Below, in pieces: positions 28,947 to 38,893 of a stretch of DNA of 64,000 nucleotides. A program made the position numbers and the translations under genes. Numbering within the stretch: position 1 is the stretch's first letter; the number at the start of each line of letters is the position of its first letter. Source of the stretch: Bradyrhizobium sp. KBS0727 (GTDB taxonomy: Bacteria; Pseudomonadota; Alphaproteobacteria; Rhizobiales; Xanthobacteraceae); contig NZ_CP042176.1 in the NCBI RefSeq assembly GCF_005937885.2, positions 620,001 through 684,000 on the forward strand, read 5' to 3'. Under the pieces are notes generated by a model that saw only the letters and a program-made list of their open reading frames with translations, did not search any database and was not told the origin of the DNA.

Positions 28947-29966
28947 ATGACAATGCTGGAGAAATTCGAGCGCTATCCGCTGACCTTCGGACCTACCCAT
29001 ATCGAGAAGCTGGAGCGGTTGACGCAGCATCTCGGCGGCAAGGTCGAACTCTATGCCAAGCGCGAGGATTGCAATTCGGGACTCGCCTTCGGCGGCAACA
29101 AGCTGCGCAAGCTCGAATACATCATCCCCGACGCCATCGCCTCCAACGCCGATACGTTGGTCTCGATCGGCGGCGTGCAATCCAATCACACCCGCATGGT
29201 CGCCGCCGTGGCGGCCAAGATCGGCATGAAGTGCCGTCTGGTGCAGGAGAGCTGGGTGCCGCATGAGGACGCGGTCTACGATCGCGTCGGCAATATCCTG
29301 CTTAGCCGCGTCATGGGCGCCGACGTGCGGCTGGTGGACGAAGGTTTCGACATCGGTATCCGGCAAAGCTGGGAGCAGGCGATCGCGGATGTAAAGGCCG
29401 CGGGCGGCAAGCCCTATGCGATCCCGGCCGGCGCTTCCGTGCACAAATATGGCGGGCTCGGCTATGTCGGCTTCGCCGAGGAGGTTCGGGCCCAAGAGAA
29501 AGAGCTCGGCTTCGCCTTCGATTACATCGTGGTTTGCACGGTCACTGGTTCGACCCATGCCGGCATGCTGGTGGGATTTGCCAAGGACGGCCGCGCGCGC
29601 AAGGTAATCGGCATCGACGCGTCCTTTACCCCGGCGCAGACCAAGGCCCAGGTGCTCGACATCGCCCGCAACACCGCAGGCCTCGTCGAACTCGGCAGCG
29701 AGATCGTCGAGGACGACGTCGTGCTCGTCGAAGACTATGCCTATCCCGCCTACGGCGTTCCTTCCGAGGAGACCAAGGACGCCATCCGGCTCTGCGCGCG
29801 CCTCGAAGGCATGATCACCGATCCGGTCTACGAGGGAAAATCCATGCAGGGCATGATCGACCTCGTCAACAAGGGCTATTTCCCCGCGGGCTCGAAGGTG
29901 CTCTACGCCCATCTCGGCGGTGCGCCGGCGATCAACGGATACGCTTATACGTTCCGCAACGGATGA
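28947..29966 (+). CDS. acdS: 1-Aminocyclopropane-1-carboxylate deaminase
   Basis: Cleaves ACC, the plant ethylene precursor, to ammonia and 2-oxobutanoate using pyridoxal phosphate. The 339 residues include the PLP lysine (Lys52 in [10 protein letters not shown]). The residues that separate true ACC deaminase from D-cysteine desulfhydrase, Glu296 after Tyr295 (DPVYEGKS) and Leu323 (AHLGGAP), are both of the ACC deaminase type. An internal ATG at 28953 is an alternative start. Divergence from acdR matches rhizobial loci. It suggests plant association. Confidence 0.95.
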   Translation: MTMLEKFERYPLTFGPTHIEKLERLTQHLGGKVELYAKREDCNSGLAFGGNKLRKLEYIIPDAIASNADTLVSIGGVQSNHTRMVAAVAAKIGMKCRLVQESWVPHEDAVYDRVGNILLSRVMGADVRLVDEGFDIGIRQSWEQAIADVKAAGGKPYAIPAGASVHKYGGLGYVGFAEEVRAQEKELGFAFDYIVVCTVTGSTHAGMLVGFAKDGRARKVIGIDASFTPAQTKAQVLDIARNTAGLVELGSEIVEDDVVLVEDYAYPAYGVPSEETKDAIRLCARLEGMITDPVYEGKSMQGMIDLVNKGYFPAGSKVLYAHLGGAPAINGYAYTFRNG

Positions 29967-29984
29967 CGGCGCGGCCAGCCGTGC

Positions 29985-31847
29985 TCACGCCTGCGCCGCC
30001 CGCACCAGCGCGATCAACTCATCGCCGTAATGCTCGAGCTTCTTGTCGCCGATTCCTGGGATGTTGCGAAGCTCGTTGAGCGTCGTCGGGCGCGAAGCGG
30101 CGATGCCGTCGATCGTCGCATCGTGCAGCACGACATAGGCGGGCACGCCGCGTTTGCGCGCAATTTCCGAACGCCATGCCCTGAGGTCGGTCTGCAAACC
30201 GGCATCGTTGGGCCGGCCTTCACCGGTGGCGCGCGGCGCCAGATCGCCGCGTCGCGATTTGCTCCGGCTGCCGCGGACACGCGCTCCAGCGGGCGCCTCG
30301 CGCAGCATGACTTCGGTCTCGCCCTTCAGCACGCCGCGCGCGCTGTCCGTCAGCTTCAGCGCGCCAAAGGCTTCGCTATCGGCCGCAAGATGACCCATCG
30401 CGACCAGTTGCCGGACCACGGCGCGCCACTGTTTTTCGTTGAGTTCGGTACCGATGCCGAACACCGATAATTTGTCGTGACCGAACTGGGTGACGCGCTC
30501 GGTGAGGCGGCCGACCAGCACATCGATCAGATGCATGGCGCCAAAACGCTGCCCGGTACGGTAGGCGCAGGACAGGACTTTTTGCGCCGCGACCTTGCCG
30601 TCGAGAAGCTGCGGCGGCGACAGGCAGTTGTCGCAATTGCCGCAATTGCCTGACTTGACCGCCTCGCCGAAGTAGCCGAGCAGGCGGCTGCGCCGGCAGC
30701 CCGCGGCTTCGGCGAGACCGACCAGCGCATCGAGCTTGCCGACCGACACGCGCTTGAACGCGTCGGACCCCGTGGACTCGTCGATCATGCGGCGCTGCTG
30801 CACGATGTCGGACAGGCCATAGGCCATCCAGGCGCTCGACGGCTTGCCGTCGCGCCCCGCACGCCCGGTTTCCTGGTAATAGGCCTCGATGCTCTTCGGC
30901 AAATCGAGATGCGCCACGAAGCGCACGTCGGGCTTGTCGATGCCCATGCCGAACGCGATGGTGGCGACCATCACGACGCCGTCCTCGTTGATGAAGCGAT
31001 CCTGGTTGCGGGCACGAACGCTGGCGTCGAGGCCGGCATGATAGGGCAGAGCGGGGATGCCGGCCTTGGTCAACGCGGTGGCGGTGTCTTCGACCTTGGC
31101 GCGCGACAGGCAATAGACGATGCCGGCGTCGCCGGCGTGGCGCTCGTCGATGAAGGCCTTGAGCTGGGTCGGCGCGTTCTGCTTCTCGACGATTTCATAG
31201 CGAATGTTCGGGCGGTCGAAGCTCGCGACAAAGCAGGGCGCGTCAGTAAGGCCGAGCCGGTCGGCGATCTCCTTGCGGGTCAGTTCGTCGGCGGTCGCCG
31301 TCAGTGCGATGCGCGGCACCTCGGGGAAACGTTCGGCGAGCACCGACAGGCCGATATATTCGGGGCGGAAATCATGCCCCCATTGCGACACGCAATGCGC
31401 CTCGTCGATCGCAAACAGCGCAATTTTGGCGCGATCGAGCAGGCTCAGGCAACGTGGCGTCAACAGCCGTTCGGGCGCCACGTACAGCAGGTCGAGATCG
31501 CCCGCCAGCAGACGCCGCTCGACGTCATTGGCTTCCTCATAGGACAGCGTGGAGTTCAGCACCGCCGCCTTGACGCCGGCTTCCAGCAGCCCCGCGACCT
31601 GGTCGCGCATCAGCGCGATCAGCGGCGAGACCACGATGCCGCAGCCGTCGCGCAACAGGGAAGGCAATTGATAGCACAGCGACTTGCCGCCGCCGGTCGG
31701 CATCAACACCAGGCAATTGCCGCCGCCAGTGACGTGGCGGACGATTTCTTCCTGCGCGCCGCGAAACGCCGGCAGGCCGAACACGGCGTTCAGCACGGAC
31801 AGCGCATCGGGGGCATTGTCGCGGTGACGGGCTGCAGGGGCAGGCAT
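29985..31847 (-). CDS. recQ: ATP-dependent DNA helicase RecQ
   Basis: The 620-residue RecQ has Walker A ([14 protein letters not shown], residues 51-56), the DEAH box at 148-151 ([19 protein letters not shown]), and the RQC zinc-binding region ([11 protein letters not shown]). A C-terminal HRDC domain ends [10 protein letters not shown]. It unwinds DNA in recombination and repair. It converges with acdS with 18 bases between stop codons. Confidence 0.96.
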   Translation of the reverse strand: MPAPAARHRDNAPDALSVLNAVFGLPAFRGAQEEIVRHVTGGGNCLVLMPTGGGKSLCYQLPSLLRDGCGIVVSPLIALMRDQVAGLLEAGVKAAVLNSTLSYEEANDVERRLLAGDLDLLYVAPERLLTPRCLSLLDRAKIALFAIDEAHCVSQWGHDFRPEYIGLSVLAERFPEVPRIALTATADELTRKEIADRLGLTDAPCFVASFDRPNIRYEIVEKQNAPTQLKAFIDERHAGDAGIVYCLSRAKVEDTATALTKAGIPALPYHAGLDASVRARNQDRFINEDGVVMVATIAFGMGIDKPDVRFVAHLDLPKSIEAYYQETGRAGRDGKPSSAWMAYGLSDIVQQRRMIDESTGSDAFKRVSVGKLDALVGLAEAAGCRRSRLLGYFGEAVKSGNCGNCDNCLSPPQLLDGKVAAQKVLSCAYRTGQRFGAMHLIDVLVGRLTERVTQFGHDKLSVFGIGTELNEKQWRAVVRQLVAMGHLAADSEAFGALKLTDSARGVLKGETEVMLREAPAGARVRGSRSKSRRGDLAPRATGEGRPNDAGLQTDLRAWRSEIARKRGVPAYVVLHDATIDGIAASRPTTLNELRNIPGIGDKKLEHYGDELIALVRAAQA

Positions 31848-32005
31848 GGGGAATCAGATCATCCGGCTGGAGCACCCTGATATCACTAACCGATCGTAAA
31901 ATTCAGGAAAAGTTCTGTCAGCCGTGCTTTACGCGCTGTCCACGCGATTGCGTTAGCCTTCGGCGCCCGCTGGCGTCCCGGGCCAAAAATGAGGAAAGAC
32001 CGCGC

Positions 32006-32359
32006 ATGAAAGAAGCGCCCCAGTTCGACCCATCCGTGTTCCGCGGGCTCTGTTCCGAACTCGGAAACGAAGACGCTGCCGAGGTGTTGCAGACTTTCCT
32101 GGACGATACACCGCGCAAGCTGGTCATCATGATATCGGATGTGACGGATCGCCCGTCGATCAGGCGGGCCGCACATTCGATCAAGAGTTCGGCGGCGACC
32201 TTCGGCTTTGCAGAATTGTCGACGCTGGCGCGCGATCTCGAATCCGGCATCGGGGGCATGAGCGCCCTGCAGTTGCATGACTGCGTCGGAACGCTCCGCC
32301 GGGCATTCGAGAAAACGGTGGAATTTGCGCGGGCGAACCTGCTGCAGGGCGCCTACTGA
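32006..32359 (+). CDS. Hpt domain phosphotransfer protein
   Basis: The 117-residue protein is a stand-alone histidine phosphotransfer domain. The phosphorylated His57 sits in AAHSIKSSAATFGF. Such proteins relay phosphate between hybrid sensor kinases and response regulators; no partner is encoded nearby. AGGAAAG precedes the ATG. Its last 7 bases overlap the 3' end of the convergent VWA gene. Confidence 0.88.
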   Translation: MKEAPQFDPSVFRGLCSELGNEDAAEVLQTFLDDTPRKLVIMISDVTDRPSIRRAAHSIKSSAATFGFAELSTLARDLESGIGGMSALQLHDCVGTLRRAFEKTVEFARANLLQGAY

Positions 32360-33726
32360 TAGCTGGCCACGATATCCGATACCGCGCGTTCGAGCTGCTG
32401 AGCGGTGGCGCATTGACGGACGACGGTGCAGAAGGTCGAATAGCGCGGCATTTCGGAATCGCCCCAGCCCCAGGCCATGCGGCCCTCGGGATTGAGCCAT
32501 ACCAGCCGCTTCGAGCGCTCGGCGATGCGGCGCAGGATGTCGGCGCGCGGATCGAGGTTGTTGCTGCGGGCATCGCCGAGCACGATCACCGTGGTGCGCG
32601 GCGTCAGCGAATTCATCCACTCGCCTTCGAAATCGGCGAATGAATTGCCGTAGTCGGACGATCCGAAGCCGACCTTGGACATGATCTCGGCCATCGCCTC
32701 TTCCGGCGACTTCTTCTCCAGGATGTCGCTGACCTCGATCAGGTGGCCGGAGAAGGCGAACGAGCGGACGTCGTCGACGACCTCGTGCAGGCTGTGGATC
32801 AATAGCAGGAAGAAATCCGAGACTCGCGCCACTGAACCCGAGACGTCGCAGATGGCGACGATCTTCGGCTTGTCGCGGTGCCGGCGTTTCCAGGCGGTGA
32901 GGAACGGCACGCCGCCCCACGCGGCGTTGCGCCGGATCGTTCGGCGGACGTCGAGATGGCCGCGGCGCTGGCGCTTGCGCGGCTTGCTGTAACGCTCGCG
33001 CAGGCGGCGTGCGATCTGGCGGATCAGATGCCGCATCTGCTCGACCTGCCGCGGCTCGATCCGCGATAGCGGCGCGTTGCGCAGGATCTCGTTGCGCAGG
33101 TTTTCGGCTTCCTCGCGGCCGTACAGCATCAGCGCCTGCGCGACCATTTCGCGAACGGTGCCGCGCAACCCCTCCAGCGCATCCGTCAGCCGCTCCGCCA
33201 GTGCGGGGTCGGTCGCCTGGAGATCGTCGAGGTCGTCGCGAAGACGCTGGATACCCATCCGCTCGAGGATGCGGCCGGAGAAGATGCCGCGCTGGGTGAA
33301 GTAGCGGATATCAGACAGCGAGGCCGCACTGGCCGCGTTGGCGATCGCCGCCGAAATCTCGTTGCGATCCTGCGCCAGCAGCATCTGCGCCAGTTGGCCC
33401 AGCCCCTCGGCCTGCTCGCCGCCGCTGGCTTCGCCGGGCGGGCCGGCTGACGGGTCGGATCTTTCCGTGTCAGGCTCGTCCGCCTCGCTGTCCTCGGGCG
33501 GGGTTTGCGGCTCCGGCTGATCGAAGAACAGGTCGAAGCAATCGCCGAGCGCCTTTTTCTCGTCCTGGGTCTTGGCGAGCGTCAGCAGAAACGTATCCCG
33601 CAGGATCGCGCGATCGGAAATGCCGACCTTGGCGACCGCGCGCATCGCGTCGATGCTCTCGGCCGGCGAGAGCCGGACACCCGCGCCCCGCGCCGCACGA
33701 AAGAAGCGATGCAGGTTTTCTCTCAT
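32353..33726 (-). CDS. CoxE-like VWA domain protein
   Basis: The 457-residue protein has an acidic, low-complexity region around residues 70-110 and a C-terminal von Willebrand factor A domain. The MIDAS motif DVSGS lies in VAICDVSGSVARVSDFF. This CoxE-type architecture is found beside MoxR/CoxD ATPases that insert or mature metal centres, including those of CO-dehydrogenase-type enzymes. The ATPase gene lies 8 bases upstream on the same strand, so the pair is an operon. Confidence 0.88.
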   Translation of the reverse strand: MRENLHRFFRAARGAGVRLSPAESIDAMRAVAKVGISDRAILRDTFLLTLAKTQDEKKALGDCFDLFFDQPEPQTPPEDSEADEPDTERSDPSAGPPGEASGGEQAEGLGQLAQMLLAQDRNEISAAIANAASAASLSDIRYFTQRGIFSGRILERMGIQRLRDDLDDLQATDPALAERLTDALEGLRGTVREMVAQALMLYGREEAENLRNEILRNAPLSRIEPRQVEQMRHLIRQIARRLRERYSKPRKRQRRGHLDVRRTIRRNAAWGGVPFLTAWKRRHRDKPKIVAICDVSGSVARVSDFFLLLIHSLHEVVDDVRSFAFSGHLIEVSDILEKKSPEEAMAEIMSKVGFGSSDYGNSFADFEGEWMNSLTPRTTVIVLGDARSNNLDPRADILRRIAERSKRLVWLNPEGRMAWGWGDSEMPRYSTFCTVVRQCATAQQLERAVSDIVASYQ

Positions 33727-33733
33727 TCCGGCG

Positions 33734-34681
33734 CTACCCGAAGACGTTCTGACGCGATGTCTTGGCGATGAAGGTCGAGACCTGAGGCATCGTGGCCTCG
33801 ATATCCGCCTCGTATTTCAGCAGCACGTTCAGCGTGTCCTTGACGATCTCGTGGCCCAGTTCAGGCGCCTGCAGCAGCACCAGCACGCGGGCCCAGTCGA
33901 TGGTCTCGCTCACCGACGGCAATTTCTTGAGATCGAGCGACCGGACTTCGTTGATGAAGCCGACCATCTGCCTGCGCAGTGTCTGCGAAATGCCGGGCAC
34001 GCGGCTTTCGACGATGCGCTCTTCCAGTCGCTGCTCGGGGAAGCCGATGTGCAGATGCAGGCAGCGCCGCTTCAGCGCGTCGCCGAGGTCGCGTTCGCTG
34101 TTCGAGGTCAGGATCACGGTCGGCGCCGCGACCGCCACCACCGTCCCGAGTTCCGGGATCGTGACCTGGAAATCGCTGAGGATTTCCAGCAGCAGCGATT
34201 CGAATTCGGCGTCGGACTTGTCGATTTCGTCGATCAGCAACACGCAGCCGGCCGGCTGTTCCAGCGCCTGCAGCAGCGGCCGCGGCTCGACGAATTCCTT
34301 GGAGAAGAACACGTCGCCGAAATCATGCAGCTGCTCCAGCGCCGCCTCGAGCGTCGGCGCGCCGCCGAGCACTTCGCCGAGCTTGTCTTTGAGGATCTGC
34401 GTGTACAGCAGCTGCTTGGCGTATTTCCACTCATAGAGCGCCTTGGCTTCGTCGAGCCCTTCATAGCATTGCAGGCGGATCATCTTCAGCCCGCGCCATG
34501 CCGCGATGGCTTTCGCGAGCTCGGTCTTGCCGACGCCGGCGGGGCCTTCGACGAGGATCGGTTTCTCGATCTGCTGCGCCAGATAGACCGCGGTCGCGAT
34601 CTGGCGGCTCGCAATATAGCCTTGCGCCGCAAGACCGCTTTCCACTGCCTCGATCGAGGCCGAAGGCCGATTGTCAGCCAC
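33734..34681 (-). CDS. MoxR/CoxD-like AAA+ ATPase
   Basis: The 315-residue ATPase has Walker A (LVEGPAGVGKTELAKAIA) and Walker B (VLLIDEIDKSD), with LTSNSERDLGDALKRRC as a sensor 1/arginine-finger region. I prefer the GTG at 34681 because GGAG lies 9 bases upstream and the protein then starts VADNRPSAS; a GTG at 34702 lacks a ribosome site. With the following VWA protein it forms a chaperone pair that typically activates metalloenzymes. The cox genes 25 kb away are a candidate client. Confidence 0.9.
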   Translation of the reverse strand: MADNRPSASIEAVESGLAAQGYIASRQIATAVYLAQQIEKPILVEGPAGVGKTELAKAIAAWRGLKMIRLQCYEGLDEAKALYEWKYAKQLLYTQILKDKLGEVLGGAPTLEAALEQLHDFGDVFFSKEFVEPRPLLQALEQPAGCVLLIDEIDKSDAEFESLLLEILSDFQVTIPELGTVVAVAAPTVILTSNSERDLGDALKRRCLHLHIGFPEQRLEERIVESRVPGISQTLRRQMVGFINEVRSLDLKKLPSVSETIDWARVLVLLQAPELGHEIVKDTLNVLLKYEADIEATMPQVSTFIAKTSRQNVFG

Positions 34682-34789
34682 GGGTTTCAACTCCGAATTC
34701 ACGTGATTTCAGAGTGTTCTGCCTGCGTTCCCGGCAAAGGACAAGCCTCGTTTCAACATAAGGCGGCCGCAAATTCCGCGATTTTCCGT

Positions 34790-35425
34790 CTAGCGCAATG
34801 CCAGCCCGGTCGCGGCTTCCAGTTCCGTGATCGCCTGCGCCGCGTTGAGCACCTTGATCGTGGTCATGCCCATGTCGCGCGCCGGCTTCAGGTTGACGCC
34901 GAGGTCGTCGAGATAGACGCAATTCGTGGGGTTCACTTTCAGCGTCTCGACCATGATCTGGTAGATGCGCGGGTCGGGTTTTCTCAAGCCAAGTTTTGCG
35001 GATTCGATGACGTGGTCGAACAGCACCATCACTTCGGCGACATAGAGCGAGCGGCCGCTGTGGCTGCCGATGGCGTTGGCCGGCAGATTGTTGGTGATGC
35101 AGCCGGTCTTGAACCTGGCCTTCACGCGCTTCAGCGCCTCGACCATTTCGGGCCGCAAATCGCCCGACAGCAGCGGCAGCACGTCCTTGCCGCGAACCTC
35201 GGCGCCGAGCGCCCGCGATTCCGTCGCGAACAGTTCGTCGAACGCGTCGATATCGACCTCGGCGCGCTCGAACTTCGCCCAGGCGTTCTCCAGATGGTTG
35301 GCGGCGTTGGTGCGCCGGATGATGTCGGCGGGCAGCCCGCGCTCGGTCTCGTATCGCGAGAACGCCTCGAACGGCGAGGTGGTCAGCACCCCGCCGAAAT
35401 CCCAGATCACGGCCTCGATCATCAT
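34790..35425 (-). CDS. HAD-superfamily hydrolase (HAD-IA, ACAD10/epoxide-hydrolase-N type)
   Basis: The 211-residue protein has the nucleophile loop VIWDFGGVLTTSPF, the second motif TGCITNN, and LGLRKPDPRIYQ with VYLDDLGVNL. The second aspartate of the usual DxDx(T/V) motif is Gly (DFG), so ordinary phosphatase activity is doubtful; dehalogenase-like or other activity is possible. It may be read alone; the MoxR-like gene starts about 110 bases downstream. Confidence 0.8.
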   Translation of the reverse strand: MMIEAVIWDFGGVLTTSPFEAFSRYETERGLPADIIRRTNAANHLENAWAKFERAEVDIDAFDELFATESRALGAEVRGKDVLPLLSGDLRPEMVEALKRVKARFKTGCITNNLPANAIGSHSGRSLYVAEVMVLFDHVIESAKLGLRKPDPRIYQIMVETLKVNPTNCVYLDDLGVNLKPARDMGMTTIKVLNAAQAITELEAATGLALR

Positions 35426-35534
35426 TCCCTGCCCATATGGATAAATGTTGCAGAGCGGCTAACACGGAATGGCCGATCGAGCCAGCCCGATCCGCCGCTT
35501 GGCGACAGCCGTTGCGCGGGCTATTGCTGCCGCC

Positions 35535-36296
35535 ATGAAAATTCTGCCTCCGGTGATGGCCGGCCTCGCGCTGCTGCTTTCGGTTCCCGCCCATGCCATC
35601 GTCGGCGGCGGCGTGCCGTCGATGGATGGCGTCGCCCGCTCGGTCGTTACCATCGTCGGCTCGCGCGGCAATTTCTGCACGGGATCGCTCATTGCGCCAA
35701 AGCTGGTGCTGACCGCGGCGCATTGCGTGCAGCCCGGTGCGGACTACAAGATCGTCGAGTACGGCGCGGACAGGCAGCCGTCGCTGCAGGACGTCAGGAC
35801 AGTGGCTGTTCATCCGGGCTTCAACATGCAGACCATGCTAGCGCATCGGGCCACCGCGGATGTCGCGCTGTTGCAATTGGTTGCGCCGGTCAAAGCAAAG
35901 ACACCGTCGGCGCTCGGAATGCCCAACATTCCCATCGTCGTCGGCGGCCGCTTTTCCATCGCCGGCATCGGCGTCACCGTGCGCGGTGACGGCAAGAGCG
36001 GCGGCATCATCCGCGTCGCCGGCCTGATCGCGACCGGCAAGCCGGGGACGCTGCAGATCAGGCTCGTCGATCCCGTCAATCAGGGCACGCGTGACGGGCT
36101 CGGCGCCTGCACCGGCGATTCCGGCGCACCGGTGTTCGAGGACCAGCAAAGCGGCCCCGCCATCATCGGCGTCGTCAGCTGGTCGACCGGGCCGAACGGC
36201 TCAGCGGGCTGCGGCGGTCTCACCGGCGTCACGCCGCTGACGCTGTATCGCGATTGGATTTTGCAGACCGCGCGGCAGTGGGGCGCGGGGTTGTAG
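35535..36296 (+). CDS. Secreted trypsin-like serine protease (S1A)
   Basis: The 253-residue protein has a signal peptide ending AHA at residue 21, followed directly by IVGGGVP, the mature N-terminus of active trypsins. The triad is His63 (LTAAHC), Asp109 (TADVALLQL) and Ser196 (TGDSGAP). The cysteines around His63 and Ser196 are placed as in chymotrypsin-like enzymes. Cleavage of the signal peptide alone might yield active enzyme. The frame extends upstream to 35469; the ATG at 35535 begins the signal peptide. Confidence 0.85.
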   Translation: MKILPPVMAGLALLLSVPAHAIVGGGVPSMDGVARSVVTIVGSRGNFCTGSLIAPKLVLTAAHCVQPGADYKIVEYGADRQPSLQDVRTVAVHPGFNMQTMLAHRATADVALLQLVAPVKAKTPSALGMPNIPIVVGGRFSIAGIGVTVRGDGKSGGIIRVAGLIATGKPGTLQIRLVDPVNQGTRDGLGACTGDSGAPVFEDQQSGPAIIGVVSWSTGPNGSAGCGGLTGVTPLTLYRDWILQTARQWGAGL

Positions 36297-36304
36297 TCTA
36301 CTTC

Positions 36305-36463
36305 ACCTCGCCCCGCTTGCGGGGAGAGGTCGCCGCGCGCTTGCGCGGCGGGTGAGGGGGTACAGGTCTCACCACGTTCATAGTGCGCTGAGAGAGCCCC
36401 TCACCCCAACCCTCTAAGAGCGAGCTTCGCTCGTCTCGACCCCGCAAGGGCGGGGCGAGGGAG
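36305..36463. repeat. Intergenic palindromic repeat, CCTCGCCCCGC type
   Basis: It starts CCTCGCCCCGCTTGCGGGG and ends CCCCGCAAGGGCGGGGCGAGG, which are approximate inverse complements. Internal hairpins are GCGCGCTTGCGCGGC and GAGCGAGCTTCGCTCG. CCTCACCC and GGGTGAGG also pair. It lies between convergent genes and may serve as a bidirectional terminator. It is not obviously related to the GTCATT repeats. Confidence 0.65.
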
Positions 36464-36469
36464 CTTATT

Positions 36470-38692
36470 TTAATGCCCCGCCGCCTTGTTCGCGGCGGCG
36501 TTGTTCAGCACGATCAGGCCGTCGACGGCGACGCCGAGCTTGCTGTTGATCAGGAACGGATTGACGTCGATCGAGGCGATGCGGTTGCCGGCGTCAGCCA
36601 TCAAATTGGACAGGCCGACCAGCGCCTTCACGGCGGAAGCCTCGTGCAGCGCCGGCTTGCCGCGATAGCCCTTCATTTTTACGCCGGCCTTGGTCCTGGC
36701 GATCAACTGTTTCGCCTCGGCCGCATCCAGCGGCGCGCCGGCGAGGGCGACGTCCTTCATCAATTCGATGTCGACGCCGCCGGTGCCGAACAGCACCACC
36801 GGCCCCATCTCGGCATCGAGCGAGGCACCGACCACGAGCTCGAGGTCGGCCTTGACCTGCTGGGCAATCAGAATGCCCTCGAGCTTCGGCTTGCCCTTGA
36901 GCTTCTTTACCCGTGCCGTGATGTCGTTGAACGCCTTCTTCACGTCAGCCGCGCTGTTGAGGTTCAGCACCACACCACCGATATCCGACTTGTGCAGGAT
37001 GTCGGCGCTGACCACCTTTGCCACCACCGGGAAGCCGATCTTCTTGGCGATCTTCACAGCTTCCGCCGCGGTTTGCGCGATCTCTTCCTGCGAAACCGGA
37101 ATGCCGTAAGCCCTAAGCAGCCTCTTCGACGCGACCTCGTCGAGCGCCGCGGCGCCGTTGGCGCTCTTGAGCATCTTTTCCATCATCGCGCGGGCGGAAG
37201 CCTTTGAGCTCGACTTGATATCCGGCACTTCCTTGCGCAACTGCGCATAGTCGATCAGCGACTTGATCGCGCCCACCGCGCGGTCCAGCCCCTGCATGAC
37301 CGCGATGTTCGGCAGCGATTTGCGCAGGCCCTTGGTGAATTCGGTAAATCCAATCGACATCGCGCTGATATAGACCACGGGCTTGGAGGCCGCTGCGGCC
37401 ATGTCGTTGACGATGCGCAGGTTGCGTTCGCGCAACTCGTGCGGCGCCTTCGGCAATTCAGCGTCGATGATGACTATATCGGTGTCGGGATCGTCGATCA
37501 TGATCTTGATCGAATTCATGTACACGGAGGGATCGACCACGGCGGCAAAGCCGGCGTCGAGCGGATTGCCGACGATGCTGCCGGGGCCGAGCATTTTTGC
37601 CAGTTGCCCGCTGGCGTTGGCACTGAGCGGCGCGAAGTTCAGGCCGGCCGAATGGAACGCATCTATCAGCAGGCCGCGCTTGCCGCCGGACAGCGATACG
37701 GCGGCGAGGCGATTGTTCTTCGGCGGCTCGGCATGCACGAAGCATTCGGTGGTCTCGATCAGTTCGTCGAGCCCACGCACGCGGATCACGCCTTCGCGGG
37801 TCGAGATCGCGTCAAAAGTTTCGATCGAGCCAGCGAGCGCGCCGGTATGCGCCATCGCGGCGGCGCGGCCACCTTCGGAGGTACCGAGCTTGAGCGCGAT
37901 CACGGGCTTTCCGGCCTTGCGCGCGGCCTTGCAGGCGTCGCGGAACACCTTGGTGTTCCGTACGCCTTCGAGATAGACGACGATGACACGTACGCTCGGA
38001 TCGGCGGCGAAATAGGCCATCAGGTCGGGCGTCTCGAGGCCGGTCTCGTTGCCGGTCGTGACCATGTAGCCGACGCCGACGCCGCGATCTTCCAGCGCCT
38101 GGCGGATCGCCATCACGATCGCGCCGGATTGCCCGGCAACCGCCACCGGGCCGGCTTCCATGGTCACGATGCGGTCGTCGATATTGGTGAACAGCTTTTC
38201 GCCGGCGCTCAGGTTGCCGAGGCAGTTCGGACCGGTGACGGCAAGGCCGGTTTCCTTGACGGCCTGCTTCAGTTCCTCCGCCAGCCGCTGGCTATCGTCG
38301 TCCTGCAACTCGCTGAAGCCCGAGGTGACGATGGTGGCGGAGCGGGCGCCGGCCGCGGCGGCGTCGCGGATCACCTGTACGGCAAAACGCGCCGGCACCA
38401 GCACCACGACATGGTCGGGCTTTTCGGGCAAGCTGGCGAAATCCTTGTAGCAAGGCACGCCCCAGATCGTTTCGCGCTTGGCGTTGACCGGAAACAGCCC
38501 GCCTTCGTACTGGTACTTGATCAGGTTGTTCCAGATGCGCTCGGCATAGTTGCCGGGCTTGTCGGTGGCGCCGACCAGGACGATATTACGCGGGTGCAGC
38601 ATCGCATGGATGCCTTTGACGATGTCGCTGGCGTCAGGCGAGGGCGCCCATTTTTCGTTTCCTTGCGACGCGGTGCTTGCCTGAACTGCCAT
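36470..38692 (-). CDS. ADP-forming acyl-CoA synthetase (acetate-CoA ligase family)
   Basis: The 740-residue single-chain protein joins a CoA-binding domain (NIVLVGATDKPGNYAERIW), a succinyl-CoA ligase-like domain with the likely phosphohistidine motif AMAHTGALAGS, and a C-terminal ATP-grasp domain (VVAKVVSADILHKSDIGGVV). It would interconvert an acid, CoA and ATP with acyl-CoA, ADP and phosphate. No acetyltransferase domain of the Pat type is attached. The substrate may be an aromatic or branched acid; this is not visible. Confidence 0.88.
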   Translation of the reverse strand: MAVQASTASQGNEKWAPSPDASDIVKGIHAMLHPRNIVLVGATDKPGNYAERIWNNLIKYQYEGGLFPVNAKRETIWGVPCYKDFASLPEKPDHVVVLVPARFAVQVIRDAAAAGARSATIVTSGFSELQDDDSQRLAEELKQAVKETGLAVTGPNCLGNLSAGEKLFTNIDDRIVTMEAGPVAVAGQSGAIVMAIRQALEDRGVGVGYMVTTGNETGLETPDLMAYFAADPSVRVIVVYLEGVRNTKVFRDACKAARKAGKPVIALKLGTSEGGRAAAMAHTGALAGSIETFDAISTREGVIRVRGLDELIETTECFVHAEPPKNNRLAAVSLSGGKRGLLIDAFHSAGLNFAPLSANASGQLAKMLGPGSIVGNPLDAGFAAVVDPSVYMNSIKIMIDDPDTDIVIIDAELPKAPHELRERNLRIVNDMAAAASKPVVYISAMSIGFTEFTKGLRKSLPNIAVMQGLDRAVGAIKSLIDYAQLRKEVPDIKSSSKASARAMMEKMLKSANGAAALDEVASKRLLRAYGIPVSQEEIAQTAAEAVKIAKKIGFPVVAKVVSADILHKSDIGGVVLNLNSAADVKKAFNDITARVKKLKGKPKLEGILIAQQVKADLELVVGASLDAEMGPVVLFGTGGVDIELMKDVALAGAPLDAAEAKQLIARTKAGVKMKGYRGKPALHEASAVKALVGLSNLMADAGNRIASIDVNPFLINSKLGVAVDGLIVLNNAAANKAAGH

Positions 38693-38893
38693 GGACTTCC
38701 CTTACCCGTTGTTTCCTTTGGCCGTGGCGATCGAGGTGGTCGCCGCGCCATGATTTTCATTTGTTGAAGCCTTTTTATTGAGACTTGGTGAGGGTGGCAA
38801 CACGCGTTGGACGGGCAGCGCCATTCGCCCTGCGCACGATATCCCGGCGTGCGGAGAATTCAGTACGCGTACGGCATTGACAGGCCCGCGAAA

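Noticed and set aside
33572..35989. An 805-codon plus-strand open frame
   Set aside because: It lies antisense to the MoxR, VWA and HAD genes and overlaps the protease gene, has biased composition and no motifs.
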